64,000 nt of DNA, taken from positions 1,533,181 to 1,597,180 of the forward strand of contig JACKQL020000007.1 of the NCBI GenBank assembly GCA_018296165.2. The letters are read 5' to 3'. The first letter of the stretch is position 1. Every line of letters starts with the position of its first letter. Source of the stretch: Termitomyces sp. T153. Its lineage: Eukaryota; Basidiomycota; Agaricomycetes; Agaricales; Lyophyllaceae. Below, piece by piece: positions 33,321 through 45,630 of the stretch. Under the pieces are notes generated by a model, which saw only the letters and a list, made by a program, of their open reading frames with translations, made no database searches and was not told the origin of the DNA. The translations under genes were made by a program, and so were the position numbers.

Positions 33321-33695
33321 AGCACTCACAACAACAATATATGATGTCCACTCTCCTATGGTCCTGGCACTTCTCAAAACCCTGTCAGTGCTCCTCATAC
33401 TCCTCTCACATGCTGACCCAGTTCTTGTCAGAGAAAGGCAAGGTTGGGAATGGTGACAGCAATCCTGAAAACACCATGAGAGGAAAGTTAGAGAAGCACC
33501 AGGGTATATCTTGATCCTTTTGATTGATTAGGAGGAGCTTTCTGATGAATAGCAGCCTTGCTTTGACTTCATTCCCCACATTGCTGCTACCTACTGCAGA
33601 TTGATCAATATTGCTCTGACTTCAATTCCAATGCTCCTACCAATCCCTGACTTGTACTCCCACCTTGAGGGTCTCAATGCTGAAGGAGGGGGTGA
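33321..33695 (+). other. 3' end of an LTR-T element, with polypurine tract
   Basis: The frame from 33601 reads LEGLNAEGGGDV, a polyprotein end commonly seen just before this LTR type. The tract GAAGGAGGGGGTGA abuts the LTR start. Confidence 0.4.
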
Positions 33696-34695
33696 TGTCA
33701 CAACCCATCTTCAGACCTCTGGGCCTTCTCTGAGCAAACCCCACTTTCTCAGAATACCACCAACACCCCCTCAACCCACCCCAACCTTTGCCCACCCCTG
33801 GCACCTGCCCCAGCAAACTCCACTACTTCCTTGGTTAACTCCAATGCTTCCTCAGACAACTCCAATGCCTCTCCTATGGGCCCCATCACTCCCCCACTCC
33901 CCACTGAGCCCCTGGGTATCCCTGACACTTCCCTGGACCCTGACATACATCACAGGCCCACACCAGTGTGTCACTGCAGTATGCCAACTAATCAGAACTG
34001 ATACCCATTGACCTCATGCAGCTCTGACAAGCTCCACTGCCAGAGCTGCAATCCCCAGAGGAGTTCCTGTAGTTGGTACTTAAGTTGTAGAGTAATATCT
34101 GCAACAGTAGTCTTGATATTACCTACTTACATCTGTGTCTGTTATGTTCTGTTTCTGGTTTTCATCTCTGTTTCTGTCTTTCATCTCATTGCCTCTAGTC
34201 TTGTACCTCTCAATTCCATTTTGTTCTTGTCTTGTCTGGCTCAATTTCCTTTCACATTGTGTGATTTCCTTTCAACTCTAACTCCATTCTGATCTCCATA
34301 CATATCTCTGTTCATGCATTTACAACTCCATACATTCATATCTAACTCTGGACTTGTCTTATGCTTGGCCCTGGAACCCATCAACATTGTTTGATCCCCC
34401 ATCAAACTCCAGTCCCACTCTTATTACTCATGTGACTCTTGGTTGCCTCATGTTCTCAGTATCCACTCCTGGCCTTGTGCCTGACAAACCCCCAAGCCTA
34501 ATCCTTATTCATGCCCTGGCTTAGACTTCTCCAGACCACCCCAGACTTGCTTGGACCACTTCTCCAAACCTTCCCTCACAAGTATTTGATGTCCAGACCT
34601 CCCCAGAGCACTGGGTTATAAGTGCAGGATGTTGCATCTGCCTAGTAAGGACTTGCTCAGTTAAGCTGAGCCCCAATGGTCAGCAGAACCTGACA
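33696..34695 (+). repeat. LTR-T, 3' LTR joined to a truncated element
   Basis: It starts TGTCACAACCC and ends AGAACCTGACA. The left flank GGTGA and right flank TCTCT differ, so it is not a simple solo LTR; the left side carries a polypurine tract, as a 3' LTR should. It interrupts the RT of the next element. Confidence 0.75.
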
Positions 34696-36960
34696 TCTCT
34701 ATGAGTGGCTGGTTATGCCAATGGGACTGCAAAATGAATCAGCAATTCATCAACAAAGGGTGAATCATGTCTTATGCAAACTGATTGAGAAGACTTGCCA
34801 TGTATACCTGGATAATATCGTGGTATGGTCTGAGTCATTAGACAAACATCAACGCAATGTATGCACAGTTTTAGAGACACCTTGCACAACTAAATTGTAT
34901 GTGAACCCTGCAAAGACTCACCTATTCTGCATGGAGATAGATCTCCTAGGACATCACATTAGTGCTGCTGGAATCAAGGCCAATGGAAACAAGGTGGACT
35001 AAATCCTCCAGTGACCATGACCAAAGTCCTTGACAGAAGTTTGTTTGTTCCTTGGACTAGTGAGATTCTTTTACCCAATCCTGCACAGTTTACTGATGTG
35101 CTGATCACACTTACTACTCTCAACTTGGACTAAAATTTTCCTAAATGGACCACTGCTCACTAGGGTTATCAAGTCACTCATGATCAGCAATGAAGGTTTG
35201 ATGACAATTGACCATGGGGATCTGTGGAAGAAAATCTTTGTCATAACAGATGCCTCCAACAGATGGTCTGGCACAATGTTGTCCTTTGGTGATTCTTGAG
35301 AGACAGCTCAACCAGTGGCATTTGACTCCATGACATCTGAAAAGTGCTGAATGAGACTATCCAGTTCATGAGAAGGAGCTTTTGGTGATTATTCATGCAC
35401 TGCACAAGTGGCAGACTGACCTCTTTGGTCCCTCTTTTACACTTGAGAACTTTGCAACCCAATGTAACTTATCCTGACAACAGGCCCAGTAGATGGAATT
35501 CTTTAATCAGTTTAACTGTTGGATAGTGTACATTTGAGGACAGGACAACATCATGGCCAATGCCCTGTCAAGATTGCCTGTGTCTGAGGTTGATGACTGT
35601 GATGATGCAGTCATTGCTGCAATGATGCCCTTTGGATTTATGGATGAGGCAAACCTGTTTGAGGCATATTCTATCCTTGTTACTAACAACCATGAGCTTT
35701 GAGAGGTCGCCCATGGACTTGCAACCTGTGATGGGGTTGCTGTGGTGATGGTGACATTGTCTGTAACATCAGATGAGAAGTTGCTTGCTCTTGTCCAGGA
35801 GAGTTACAACACAGATCCATGGATCAAAACACTTACATCTGCCACCAATGGAATGGAGGAGTGTTATATTGGGATGGGTTGTGGTTCATTGGCAGAAGGT
35901 CATGCATTTGTGTTGGGGGATGTATGAGAGCAACTGTATCAATTAGCACACCATTCACTTGGTCATTTTGGTTTTGACAAAACCTATGCATCATTGTGGA
36001 TGGCCTATTACTGGCCCAAAATGTGCTGCACTCTCAAATCTGCATACATCCCATCTTGTTGTGATTGTCAACAGAACAGTTGTCCACACAAAAGCCATCA
36101 GGCCCTCTTCATCCCTTACTGATACCAGATGCTGATGCTTGAGGTGATTGTGTTGCCATCAATTGTGTTGGGTCACTCTAGGAAGACTTGGGGTTCAACT
36201 GTTTGTTGTCATTAATGGACCAGATGGAATCAGACATACAAGTGGTACTTTGTCACACAGATTTGTCTGCCAAAGGACTTGCTGTACTGTTCTTTGATCA
36301 CTGGTACTGTGAAAATGGGCTGCTACTGGAAAACATGTGTGATTGTGATAAGCTGTCTATGTCTATCTTATGGCAACGATTGCACAAGCCAATGAGCATG
36401 CAGATCAAGATTTCACCCTGAAATGGACAGGGCTAGCAAACATTCAAATAAGACAATTATACAGGCTCTTTGTTTCTGGGTAAGTTATCAGCAAGCTGAT
36501 TGGGTTTGAGCTCTTCTCCACATATATTTTACCATGATAAACATTGTTAACAGATCCATGGGTTTTTCCCCTTTTTATTTGAAGACAGGTCAGAGTCCCC
36601 ATTTGATTCCCCCTTTGATCCCCACTGTTCAAGATTTGACCTTGGATGAGGTGGTTGAAGCAGCTTGCAAGGTGCTCAAGCAATTGGATGTGGATGTCAC
36701 TGAGGCAAAGGATAATTTGTTGCAAGCAAAGATTGCACAGGCAGCACAGGCCAACAAACATCATGCAGATAATTTTGTGCTGAAGATCAGTGATTGAATT
36801 CAATTGTCCATGGAAAATCATAAGGAGCTCAAGTCCAAAACAAATTTTTGTTGTGCAAAGTTAATGCCATGCTTTGATGGTCCTTTTTGCATTACCAATA
36901 TTAACTTGCTGGTTAGCTGTGAATGGTGAAAGCACTTAGACTGTGTCTTCTTCTCCCTCT
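34696..36960 (+). pseudogene. Decayed gypsy pol of a third family: RT, RNase H, integrase
   Basis: The RT starts within the fingers-palm region (YEWLVMPMGLQNESAIHQQR). The catalytic box YLDD reads YLDNIVVWS, with one Asp changed to Asn. It continues LFCMEIDLLGHHISAAGIKA, then the RNase H segment VITDASNRWSGTMLSFGD. Integrase pieces are the HHCC zinc domain (HHSLGHFGFDKTYASLW to SCCDCQQN, 35950-36080) and NRSMGFSPFYLKTGQSPHLI (36546-36605) with a following helix (EAKDNLLQAKIAQAAQANKH). Many stops. The RT 5' part is removed by the LTR-T junction at 34695. Confidence 0.8.
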
Positions 36961-37066
36961 CAGCTGCTAGTAGCTTTTTTCTTTTTGAGGTTTGTGATGC
37001 ATTCATGCATGTGTATTTTTGCTGGCTTACATTGTGCCACACATATTTATTTATAGATGGGGAGAG

Positions 37067-37365
37067 TGTAAACATGGCTTACATCAGCTGACCTTACTTT
37101 ATAGATCTGAGACTTATTACTGTAGTTCTGCTTGCTCTTCATTTACCATTATCTCTTACTGTCTCTTTGGCTTGTTCAAGATACACCATTCCAATTTGCA
37201 TGTGTGTACTAGCAACAACTTAGTGTGCCTACAGGTGTGTAGGCTTACAGTTGGTTAGACTTTGTTAGCATTAGCTTTAGGTTGGTTAAGGCTTCAGACA
37301 GGGATATCTATTAAAGGAGAGCTTGCTCCCCTTAGATAATACACCCCATCTCAACTTTCTTTTTA
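37067..37365 (+). repeat. LTR-G, 3' LTR of the third gypsy family
   Basis: After the purine-rich GATGGGGAGAG the sequence TGTAAACATGGCTTAC starts the LTR. It contains TATCTATTAAAGGAGAGC and is matched in inverted orientation at 19690-19840. The 3' end is approximate. Confidence 0.5.
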
Positions 37366-37590
37366 TGACTGTTTGGTTTAATGGTCATTAGTGTATTTGT
37401 TGTAGATTTTTATGCACAATGATCTTGGTTCAATCCCCATGTAATGTATTTTTCATTCATTCCTAATGCATCAAGATACATTAGTGTCATGCATTACTTC
37501 AATACAGTACTTAATCTAAGTTACAGAGGATACTCCATTACATTTGTACTGTAATTACACAGAATGATGCATTCAAGTGACAGGGTCAGC
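37366..37590 (+). repeat. tRNA-derived SINE candidate, copy 2
   Basis: It has an A-box-like TGGTTTAATGG (37374-37384) and a B-box-like GGTTCAATCC (37427-37436), about 43 bp apart, as in internal Pol III promoters. The body (CCTAATGCATCAAG, TTGTACTGTAATTACACAG) recurs at 19945-20140. No tRNA fold is intact. Confidence 0.45.
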
Positions 37591-37790
37591 TGCTACATTT
37601 GTGTCAGTGAGTACTCACAAAGTCATCCCTGTCACAATTGCTAGCTTGTGTCACCTGACTGTCAAAGATGGTATTACTTACTAGCCTTAGATTGTACTCA
37701 CTCTGATCTAAGCCATACTCTCTTTTCTCTGCTTGGGACTGACATTCATCACCTCAGCCCTTGAATTAAGTAGGACTGTGACACTTCCAG
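37591..37790. other. Unassigned repeat sequence
   Basis: No feature is recognised. Confidence 0.25.
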
Positions 37791-38268
37791 AATACTGTTG
37801 GTCTTTGCACCTCTAACAAGTTTTAGTATGAAGCATCAACTGTTCATTTGTACTTCTTTCTCTGCCTTGTTTGCAACAATAACTCATCAAGTTTTTTTAG
37901 GTTCCAAAATCCATGTAGAAAGAAGTTTTTCTGTGCATATTCCAATGATCAGAAGCCTACCTCAACCAATGGTGTCATTCAGATTCTGAGTGGCTTTGTA
38001 CAAGGCTTTGCCTCTCTAAATAATGTTGTGATCACAGTGGCTATGTGTGTCTATTTGCATGCTCAGCAAACTGGGTTCAAGAACTCATGAGCATTACAGA
38101 TGACATTGATGGATCTTTAATATTCTTCTACAAGACTGAGAAAATGATTGATGGCTTGATGTTGTATTCCATCAGTCAAGGTAGGTCATCTGGATATATA
38201 TTATATTTGGTAAAAACAAAATCATTCTGCTCTGTAGGTGTTCTGACAGCATAGGTAACAGTACTGCA
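37791..38268 (+). pseudogene. DUF6534-like membrane protein gene fragment, cut by a copia LTR
   Basis: The frame 37848-38090 reads IQILSGFVQGFASLNNVVIT, then VAMCVYLHAQQTGFKNS. A later frame reads KMIDGLMLYSISQG, followed by a GT-AG intron (38179-38238) and GVLTA. This is the C-terminal half of the fungal seven-TM family I know as DUF6534 (typical end: YL-TGFK-, TxxMIxxLxxYSINxGxLTA). It stops exactly where the copia LTR begins (38269), so the retroelement disrupted it. Further stops show decay. No continuation was found after the 3' LTR. Confidence 0.5.
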
Positions 38269-38434
38269 TGTTGGTATTCTATGATATCACCATCAACCTC
38301 AATCCTATGTGGCCAGTCTCCCCTACCCTTTCTCATTCCATTGTCTACTTACTGGCCCTGGTGCCACATATTACCATTGTCTAGAAATACATATATACAA
38401 CTACCTTACACATGAACTTTCAGTCAATTACACA
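38269..38434 (+). repeat. 5' LTR of Ty1/copia element
   Basis: It begins TGTTGGTATTCTATGATATC; its first 60 bp match 42741-42800 with about four differences. It ends near CAGTCAATTACA(CA), followed by the primer-site-like TTGGTCTAAGGG. Confidence 0.7.
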
Positions 38435-41400
38435 TTGGTCTAAGGGTGAGTTCCAGCATACTTACAAGTCTGCACCCACATACTGATACTACTCTTTCTT
38501 GCAACAAAGTGGTCACCCCCCAAAGTAAACCCAACTGCCTCATCAGACGACCCAATCCAAACACTGAGCCTGTTGCATATGCCAACTGGCTATCTACTGA
38601 CAACTTGATCATTGGCATGATCCACACCACCATGTCAGATGCTGAACAGGAGGGGCTTAGCACTGATGGCACTGCAAAGGAGTGCTATGACACATTGAAG
38701 GCTTGAGCAAACTGCAAAGGACCTGTAAAGCAAGTTGCATTGATTCATGAAGCACTCCACCTACATGTCTATTGCTGGACCAATTGAGAATACCACCAGA
38801 AAGATCTGTGAACTTGTTGATCATGTGTTTGCCATCAATGGGGTCATTGACAAGGACCTTCTCAAGTATATTGCACTTCTCAACTCCATCAATGACAAAC
38901 ACTTTGAGTCTATCCAGGCATAGGTCTCATGCAGGCTTGCTAACTCAACAAAGGAGAAACCTACACCTCCTCTGACATACAAAAGCTATTCCAGACAATT
39001 GACAGCCTTGCCAACCTATCAAAACCTTCCTCTGACACCATGCTCATAGCCAAAGACTCAAGGACTGTTGCCTACACCCACAATCACAGACCCAGGTACC
39101 CATGTTGTGAGGTCTGTTTTAAGCTTGGGCTCCTCTGCTGTGGCCACACCAAATCCTGGTGCATCAGGCCTGGGGGTGGGATGGCTGGTAAAACCATTGA
39201 GGAGTCAAAAACCACATAAAGGGCTGTGTGAGGAGAAAAAACAAGCAGAGCTACCAAGACAAGATAAGGATATAGCAAGAATGGAATTGCAGTAAAAGGG
39301 TTCAATGGGCAAGCATACATTGTTGACACATCACACCTACAGAAGATACAGATTGAGGCTGCCAAGAATGACACACTGAAATCTGCTGAGTTTGCAGGTG
39401 TCACATTCTCCACTCAAGAAACATTCACTGACTTCTTTGAATACTAGGGATTCATAGCTATCAAGGATGACCTCAACAATCTTGGTGATGAACTCAGAAT
39501 CTCCATCAACTGGAGTGACAGTATAACCCACAATTGCAAGACCATCCTTGCTATGACTGCAATTGTGCCACTCAATCAGCTGGAACACACTACACTGGTC
39601 TCCCTCAATGAGAAGCCATTCTACCTCAACTCTGGCACCACTGTCCACATCTCATCATGCTAGTCCAACCTTGTCACTCTTCAAGCAATCCCACCATGTT
39701 CAGTCAGAGGTGTAGGAGGCACATCTATAGAGGCTGTTGGTATGGGCCAAATATGTCTCCACATCCAAAACAAGGCAGAAATCATACTTGAGAATGCATT
39801 GTACATCCCCACATCCACAGTCTGCCTCATCTCCATGTCAGCCCTTGTCACAGGCATGCATGCTTCTGTTACCTTCAGCAGCACAGGTGTTGCCATCTTA
39901 GATGATATCAGTGGTACACTTATAGCATTGGGACCTCTCATCCCAGGACAATGCCTCTATATGCTCAACCTACAAGCTGCACTGGCCAAACATGCTCTTG
40001 CTGCCCAACACCCTGTAAATCTTGACACATGGCATTGGCAATTAGGCCACACTAACTACCAAGTTGTTGCCACCATGGCTTGTGCCAGTCTGCTCCCAGA
40101 TATACTGCCCACCTCTCTCCTTGCACAACCAAAATGTGACCTTTGCATTCTTGGAAAACAGATGAAGTCACTGGTTCTTAAAGTGCAGGAGGAGGGGCAT
40201 AGGGCAAGTGAGAGGTTGCAAATTGTATGGATAGATTTAGCAGGCCCAATGAGCATGCAGTCACATACAGGAATGAAATGTATTATGGATCTTATTGATG
40301 ACTACACTAATATGCCATAGTCTATACTATTGAAGTCAAAAAATGATGCATTCTCAGCACTACAGACTGGAAGGAAGGTTGCAATATACTGCACAGGGCC
40401 TGATGGTGAATTGAAGAGTAACCAGATGAAAGCATGGTTGGTGTCGACAGGCACAAAGCAGGAATTTAGGGCACCATACACATCTGAGCACATGGGACAA
40501 GTCAAACATATGCATAGGATGCTTCAAGGGAAGGCAAAGACCATGATACTTGCTGCCAAGTGCCCAGAATCACTGTGGGATGAGTTCTACCAGACCACCA
40601 TGCACTTACATGCAAAAACAGTGACAAAATCACTCATGAGGAAAATGCCATTCAAACTCTGGTATAATTGCACTTCTGACTACTCATACATGCATGAAAT
40701 AGGCTGTTGAGCACTTGTCCTAATTCTCAACCAGCACAACCCTAAACTCAATGCATGTGGCATTGAGTGCTCCATCCTCACAGCCAAAGCAAGCCCAGAC
40801 AATCCACCCCTGACACAACTACAATGAGCTGTCCAGGAGTTTTGTGAAGCTGGCCAAAGAATCCAAGCAGCAAGAACAGAAAAACAGCAAAATACCTCTG
40901 TAGTGAAAGATCCTATGACCAATGATTCTCCAGCAGACACCACTACCAACTTCAGTACCTCCACAAATATGACTTCAGGAGGAGTTGATGCCACTAGCAA
41001 TATTCCCAATCTAGCAAATATCGCAACCATGGAAGAAATCATACATCTTCTAGCTCTGGCAGAGTCTCTGGATGACCCTGCATCAATTGATCTGGGCAAC
41101 AAGCCCTGAACATGGACAGAAGCAAGAGAATCCCCCTATGCAAGAGAGTGGGAGGTAGGGTATCATGATGAGCTCAAATCCCTCGAGGACATGGGAGTCT
41201 ACAAACTGGTACCTAGGGATCAAGTACCAAATGGCTACAAAATCAGGAAAGGATGCCCAGTCTTTAAAATTAAACATGATAAGACAGGGAAAGCTGTCTG
41301 ATTCAAGGTATGCCTAGTATTTAAAGGATTTGAACAGATCTCTGGGAGAGACTATACTAAAACAACCTCACCAACTGCACATATGGAATTGTGGTGCATA

Positions 41401-42740
41401 CTACTCCACTTAGCTGCCACTCAGGGATGGGACACTACCCAGATTGATGTCAAAACAGCATTTCTGTATGGCTTGCTCCCTGAAGATGAGGTACAGTACA
41501 TGGAACAACCTGAGGGATTCAAAGAGCCCAATAAGGAAGACTGAGTATGGTGCCTCATACAAGGACTCTATGGGATGAAGCAAGCTGGACATATCTGGAA
41601 TGGCACACTCAACAATAACATGCTGTCATGGGGCTTTACCTGCCTTCCCTGCAAATCATGTGTATACTATCAAAAGGCCAACACAGGCACAGTCATAGCT
41701 GCAGTTCACATTGACAATTTCCTGTCCATTGCAAGCAGCAGGGATGAAAATGAACAGTTCAAAAATCAGCTTTGGTCTGTCTGGACAATGTCTGATCTTG
41801 GACTCCCTCATTTTGTTGTAAGCATTGCTATTGAATGGGATTGTGACAACCACCTAGTCAAGCTCTCCTAGACTGCCCTCATAGACAAAGTCATCACTCA
41901 ATTTGGTCAGTCAGATGCAACACCACTATCCCTCCCCATGGAGCCAGGACAAAAGCTCCACAGAGTGGACAGGTCATCCCTAACACACAATGAGACAGTT
42001 GTCCTGGAGAAGACTTCATACAGATCCCTTGTAGGCTGTCTGCTGTACATTGCCATCTCAACCCACCCAGATATTGCCTATGCAGTCCAGCAGCTCACTC
42101 AATACATTGACTCTTACTCTATGATACACTGGAAGGCCACCATACACTTAGTCTGCTATCTGAAGGGAACTTGCAATCTCAAGCTGGTCCTTGGAGGCAA
42201 AGGCAAGCCTGTCAACCTCACAGGATTCACAGACTTAGACTGGGCAAACTGCCTAGATACATAGCAGAGCATTGGTGGCTATGCCTGGAGCCTAGGCTTC
42301 AGCCTGATTTCATGGGCAGCACAAAAACAAAAATCTGTAGCAGCCTCATCATGTGAGGCTGAGTATATGGTGGCATTCAAAAGTGCCCAGGAATGTATAT
42401 GGCTGCATGCTCTACTAAAAGGTATTGGATATGATACCACATTGACTCTCACACCAATCCTATGTGACAACAATGCTGCTATTAACTTGTCAGAAGACTC
42501 TATGCTTCATGCACATGTCAAACACATGGACATCAAGTATCACTTCCTTTGCAAACATATCCAGTCCAATGAAATATGTATTCGCTACATCAATACAAAA
42601 CACAACATCACAGATCTATTCACAAAAGCTCTGGCTGCCCCACTCTCCATCCATCTACATGCATTGTTAGGCCTTCAGTAAATGCCATGACCATAGCAAG
42701 GAGGAGCACTATTCATGGTGAGATTTCTGGTGAGGAAGAG
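38435..42740 (+). pseudogene. Decayed Ty1/copia gag-pol
   Basis: Domains are in copia order. Gag (38446-38960: NWLSTDNLIIGMIHTTMSD, AKECYDTLKA, then RKICELVDHVF). Protease-like region (about 39620-39960: LYIPTSTVCLISMSAL). GAG-pre-integrase with zinc residues (40000-40170: TWHWQLGHTNYQ, CDLCILGKQ). Integrase (IVWIDLAGP; EHMGQVKHMHRML; WDEFYQTTMHL). RT (41120-41870: QIDVKTAFLYGLLPEDEVQY; YGMKQAGHIWN; VHIDNFLSIAS, where the YVDD-type box has lost an Asp). RNase H (42200-42560: CEAEYMVAF, ILCDNNAAINLSED, HVKHMDIKYHFL, NITDLFTKAL). A TGA at 41299-41301 stands where relatives have Arg (CGA). Integrase before RT identifies copia. Confidence 0.88.
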
Positions 42741-42800
42741 TGTTAGTATTCTATGATATCACCATCAACCTCAACCCTACATGGCCAGTCTCCCCTACCC
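42741..42800 (+). repeat. Truncated 3' LTR of the copia element
   Basis: TGTTAGTATTCTATGATATC follows the purine-rich GGTGAGGAAGAG. Only 60 bp match the 5' LTR; the remaining 105 bp are missing. Confidence 0.7.
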
Positions 42801-42808
42801 AGTACAGT

Positions 42809-42860
42809 TAGCAAGTCCATCAAGTACAAATAGCAAGTCCATTGCATACAAATAGCAAAA
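42809..42860. repeat. 22-bp tandem repeat at an element junction
   Basis: The units TAGCAAGTCCATCAAGTACA(AA) and TAGCAAGTCCATTGCATACA(AA) plus a partial third sit between the cut LTR and the next gene's stop. Confidence 0.6.
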
Positions 42861-42863
42861 AAC

Positions 42864-44752
42864 TTTAAGTTGAGCCAGCCTCATCCTCTTTCTGAAGTTC
42901 ATTGAAGTCCTCATCATCTGAGCTAGAATCATTGACCACTCAGCGAGATTTTGTTGCACAACCACTCTGAGCATCAAGATCTGTCACAGCACTATGTTTG
43001 TTTGGCTGTCTCTTCTTCTTCTCATGACTAGACCATTCTTCAAGTTATTCCTTGTGCACTGATCATTCCTCTTCATGAGCTTCTCTGCATTCCTCTTCAT
43101 GCTGTCACTGCTGTTCATCCTACCTTTTCTCTCTGACTATCTGAAGTTCCTCTTCTTGATGTTGTTGCTCCAATCTGCACTTGCACTGGGCTTGCTAAAG
43201 GCATGCAATATCACTACCTGGTTTTGATTGAGGGGGGAGTTGTTTGCAATTAGATTGTACTGTACCATCCTCACTGTAAAATATTCTAGGTGATGTCAAT
43301 CAATAAAAGTTGTCATTTGAGATAAACACATACTCATCCCAGTATGCAAGAGTGCTTTTTGTCCATATGCTTGAGAGATTGAACAGTGCCATCACATTAT
43401 AATAAAAATCCATGAGTGAGAACAAACCATCCTGCATGTTTTACTGAGACACTGAACTCAATGCAAATCAAAGCTAATGCCTGAGATAAGCCTTAGTCAA
43501 ACATAGTCATTATATGACTCACTTGACATGCTGTATATGCTATTATTTTGGGTGTAATAGCTGTGATGTTGAATTTTGATGCAATCAGCCTTTTTGTTGC
43601 ATGTTTCTCAGTGTGCTTGATCCCAGAACCAAAAAGCATGTGATAACAGGCCTAAAGATTATTAGCAAAGTGAAGAATAAGAAATGTTTACTCACATTAA
43701 TGAGGAGAGGCCCTTGACAAAGTCCAAGCAGAATCTGGTCATCCTCACTGATATTGGCTGCAGTATCATCAGGCAGTCCATGTGTATTGATCTTAAAGCA
43801 CCTTGTGTCATTATAGAGGGAGAGAGGAAAATCATGTGCTATTACTTCAACTTCTCCATCTCATAGTTGGTAGCAGTAACTAAAGGAAACCAATTGATGA
43901 TTGTCATGATAGAAGTTAGCACTTACCTGTTGTTGTACTTGTATGCCTGTTGAGCTGGGCATAATAGGAGGCCAGTATCATTATTCTCAAAACCACATGC
44001 TGATTCATCACAAGGAAATTGAGAGGAAGCCAAGCTGAGATATTGAAGTGTGGAGTCTTGTAAAAGCCAAGGGAGATCATCCTTCACCTTTTGGGTGTCC
44101 CCTATACATGCACTAGTAGCTCCTTTGACAAACTAAAAAGTGTTAGTATTCATAGTAATAAAATGAATAAAACATTGCACATGACTTCAACAAAATCATG
44201 TAAAAGGCTCTCATGGTAATCATCTCCTCTCATCATTTCAGACAACTTCTTCAAAACCTTCTCAATGTGTAGTTCCAGTTTGAGTATTGCATCAAAGGCA
44301 TTGACATGGATTTGGTGAGATTGATTTGTATCTTTGTCACTGTATATGCATATAGTCAGTTTTTTGGATGCATATAATCAGTCACTTACTTATCAGTCTC
44401 CTCTGATGTTTGGTCTCCAGCTGGCCCAAGATACAAAATGTCCATTAAGCCCTTGGCCACAAGTCCATGTGTGAAAACTGCATTGAGCTCAAGAAATGGG
44501 TTGACCAATCATGGTATCAGCTTTCCAGCACAATAAAAAGGCAACATTGGGCCAGATCTATTGTATTATCAGAGGTTTAATATAACTTCATATAGTCTGT
44601 GCAACTTCTATACTTACAATTCTTTTCTGTGTTGTACTTTAGGTCTGACACCCAGCCTCAGAGCAGAGACAAACTTGTCCCAGCTTGAATCTGCACTAGC
44701 AGTAGGAACATGTTTTGATGATGATGAGGAATGTGCTCGTGGCATTGTATGA
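42864..44752 (-). pseudogene. Decayed DUF6698-like gene
   Basis: The minus-strand order is MPRAHSSSSSKHVPTASADS, then SWDKFVSALRLG (44750-44640). Near 44120-43930 it reads FVKGATSACIGDTQKVKDDL and ENNDTGLLLCPAQ. Near 43860-43690 it reads GLPDDTAANISEDDQILLGL, then CQGPLLIN. Near 43640-43500 it reads HATKRLIASKFNITAITPKI, then IAYTACQV. Near 43410-43310 it reads MDFYYNVMALFNLSSIWTKS, then TLAYWDEYVF. The tail is Glu/Gln-rich and ends DDEDFNELQKEDEAGST. The LLCPA core and late FYxSVxDL region match DUF6698, a family that is very abundant in Agaricomycetes and often near transposons. Stops and weak introns mark decay. Function is unknown. Confidence 0.5.
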
Positions 44753-45630
44753 ATAACTGGCAGGAGAGAAGAGGTAAGTTGAGAGGCACAACTGTGTCAA
44801 ATGATTATGATTATGGTGATCATGTGTCCTCAGAGTGCTTATTTCCCTCTGGTTTAATCACAATGGATTAAGGGTTAGAAATCTATCTGAATCTCTTTGT
44901 GCATTCTTCATATTGCCATCTATCTGCTCCTGGGCCATAGGGACTGAAGTGCATAATGAGTACACAAGTTTTATTGGCACCCATATTCTTTTTTAGACAT
45001 CACAAAAAAGGCAGCTAGAATATATGGTCAGACATGGCAAATGCCATAATTAGAATTATATATGGTCAAAAAACTGCTCCATATCACCTCACCAACTCCC
45101 ACATGCCATACATATCAAATCATATCAGTCAATCTTGCTTTGAATTTAGCTATTGAATGATATCAATTCCAAAACTTTGCCACTTAAGCTATCAATTGTG
45201 CTCCTTAAGTCTGCATGTTTCTATTTAGTATAGCCTTGTGACTCTCTCAGCTGATCAATAAGTGAGGTTATCTCTGATACATAGGGGTATCATTATAGAG
45301 TATATAAGTAGCTGGTGTAGCTTTGAATCATCTGTTTGCCCTCACAAGCTTATTGAGGATGACTAAAGCTTTTGGCATCTGCTTTCAACATCTCTTGGTG
45401 ATCTTTGTTCTGCTAATAGTAATCATGTATTACTGCATGTACTGCTGGAAGGCCTATGATGACCTTTGAAGTGTTGCTATTCATTGAACATGATGCTCCA
45501 AGAGAAAACAGACTGCTATGACTGGATGCCATGTGCCAGTGAATTTGCCACAGGCAGACTCTTCTGTTGTGAGCATTATTACTTGACATTATGAGTGTAA
45601 TACTATATTTACCAACAGAATTGTAGCCTA
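44753..45630. other. Unassigned CpG-poor sequence upstream of the Plavaka gene
   Basis: No gene is recognised. Part of it may be the 5' end of the DNA transposon, but no terminal inverted repeat could be fixed by eye. Confidence 0.3.

Noticed and set aside
37374..37440. A functional tRNA gene
   Set aside because: A- and B-box-like words are present, but no acceptor stem or anticodon arm can be folded; a SINE fits better.
42809..42860. CRISPR-like array
   Set aside because: Only two and a half 22-bp units without spacers in a fungal genome; a simple tandem repeat.
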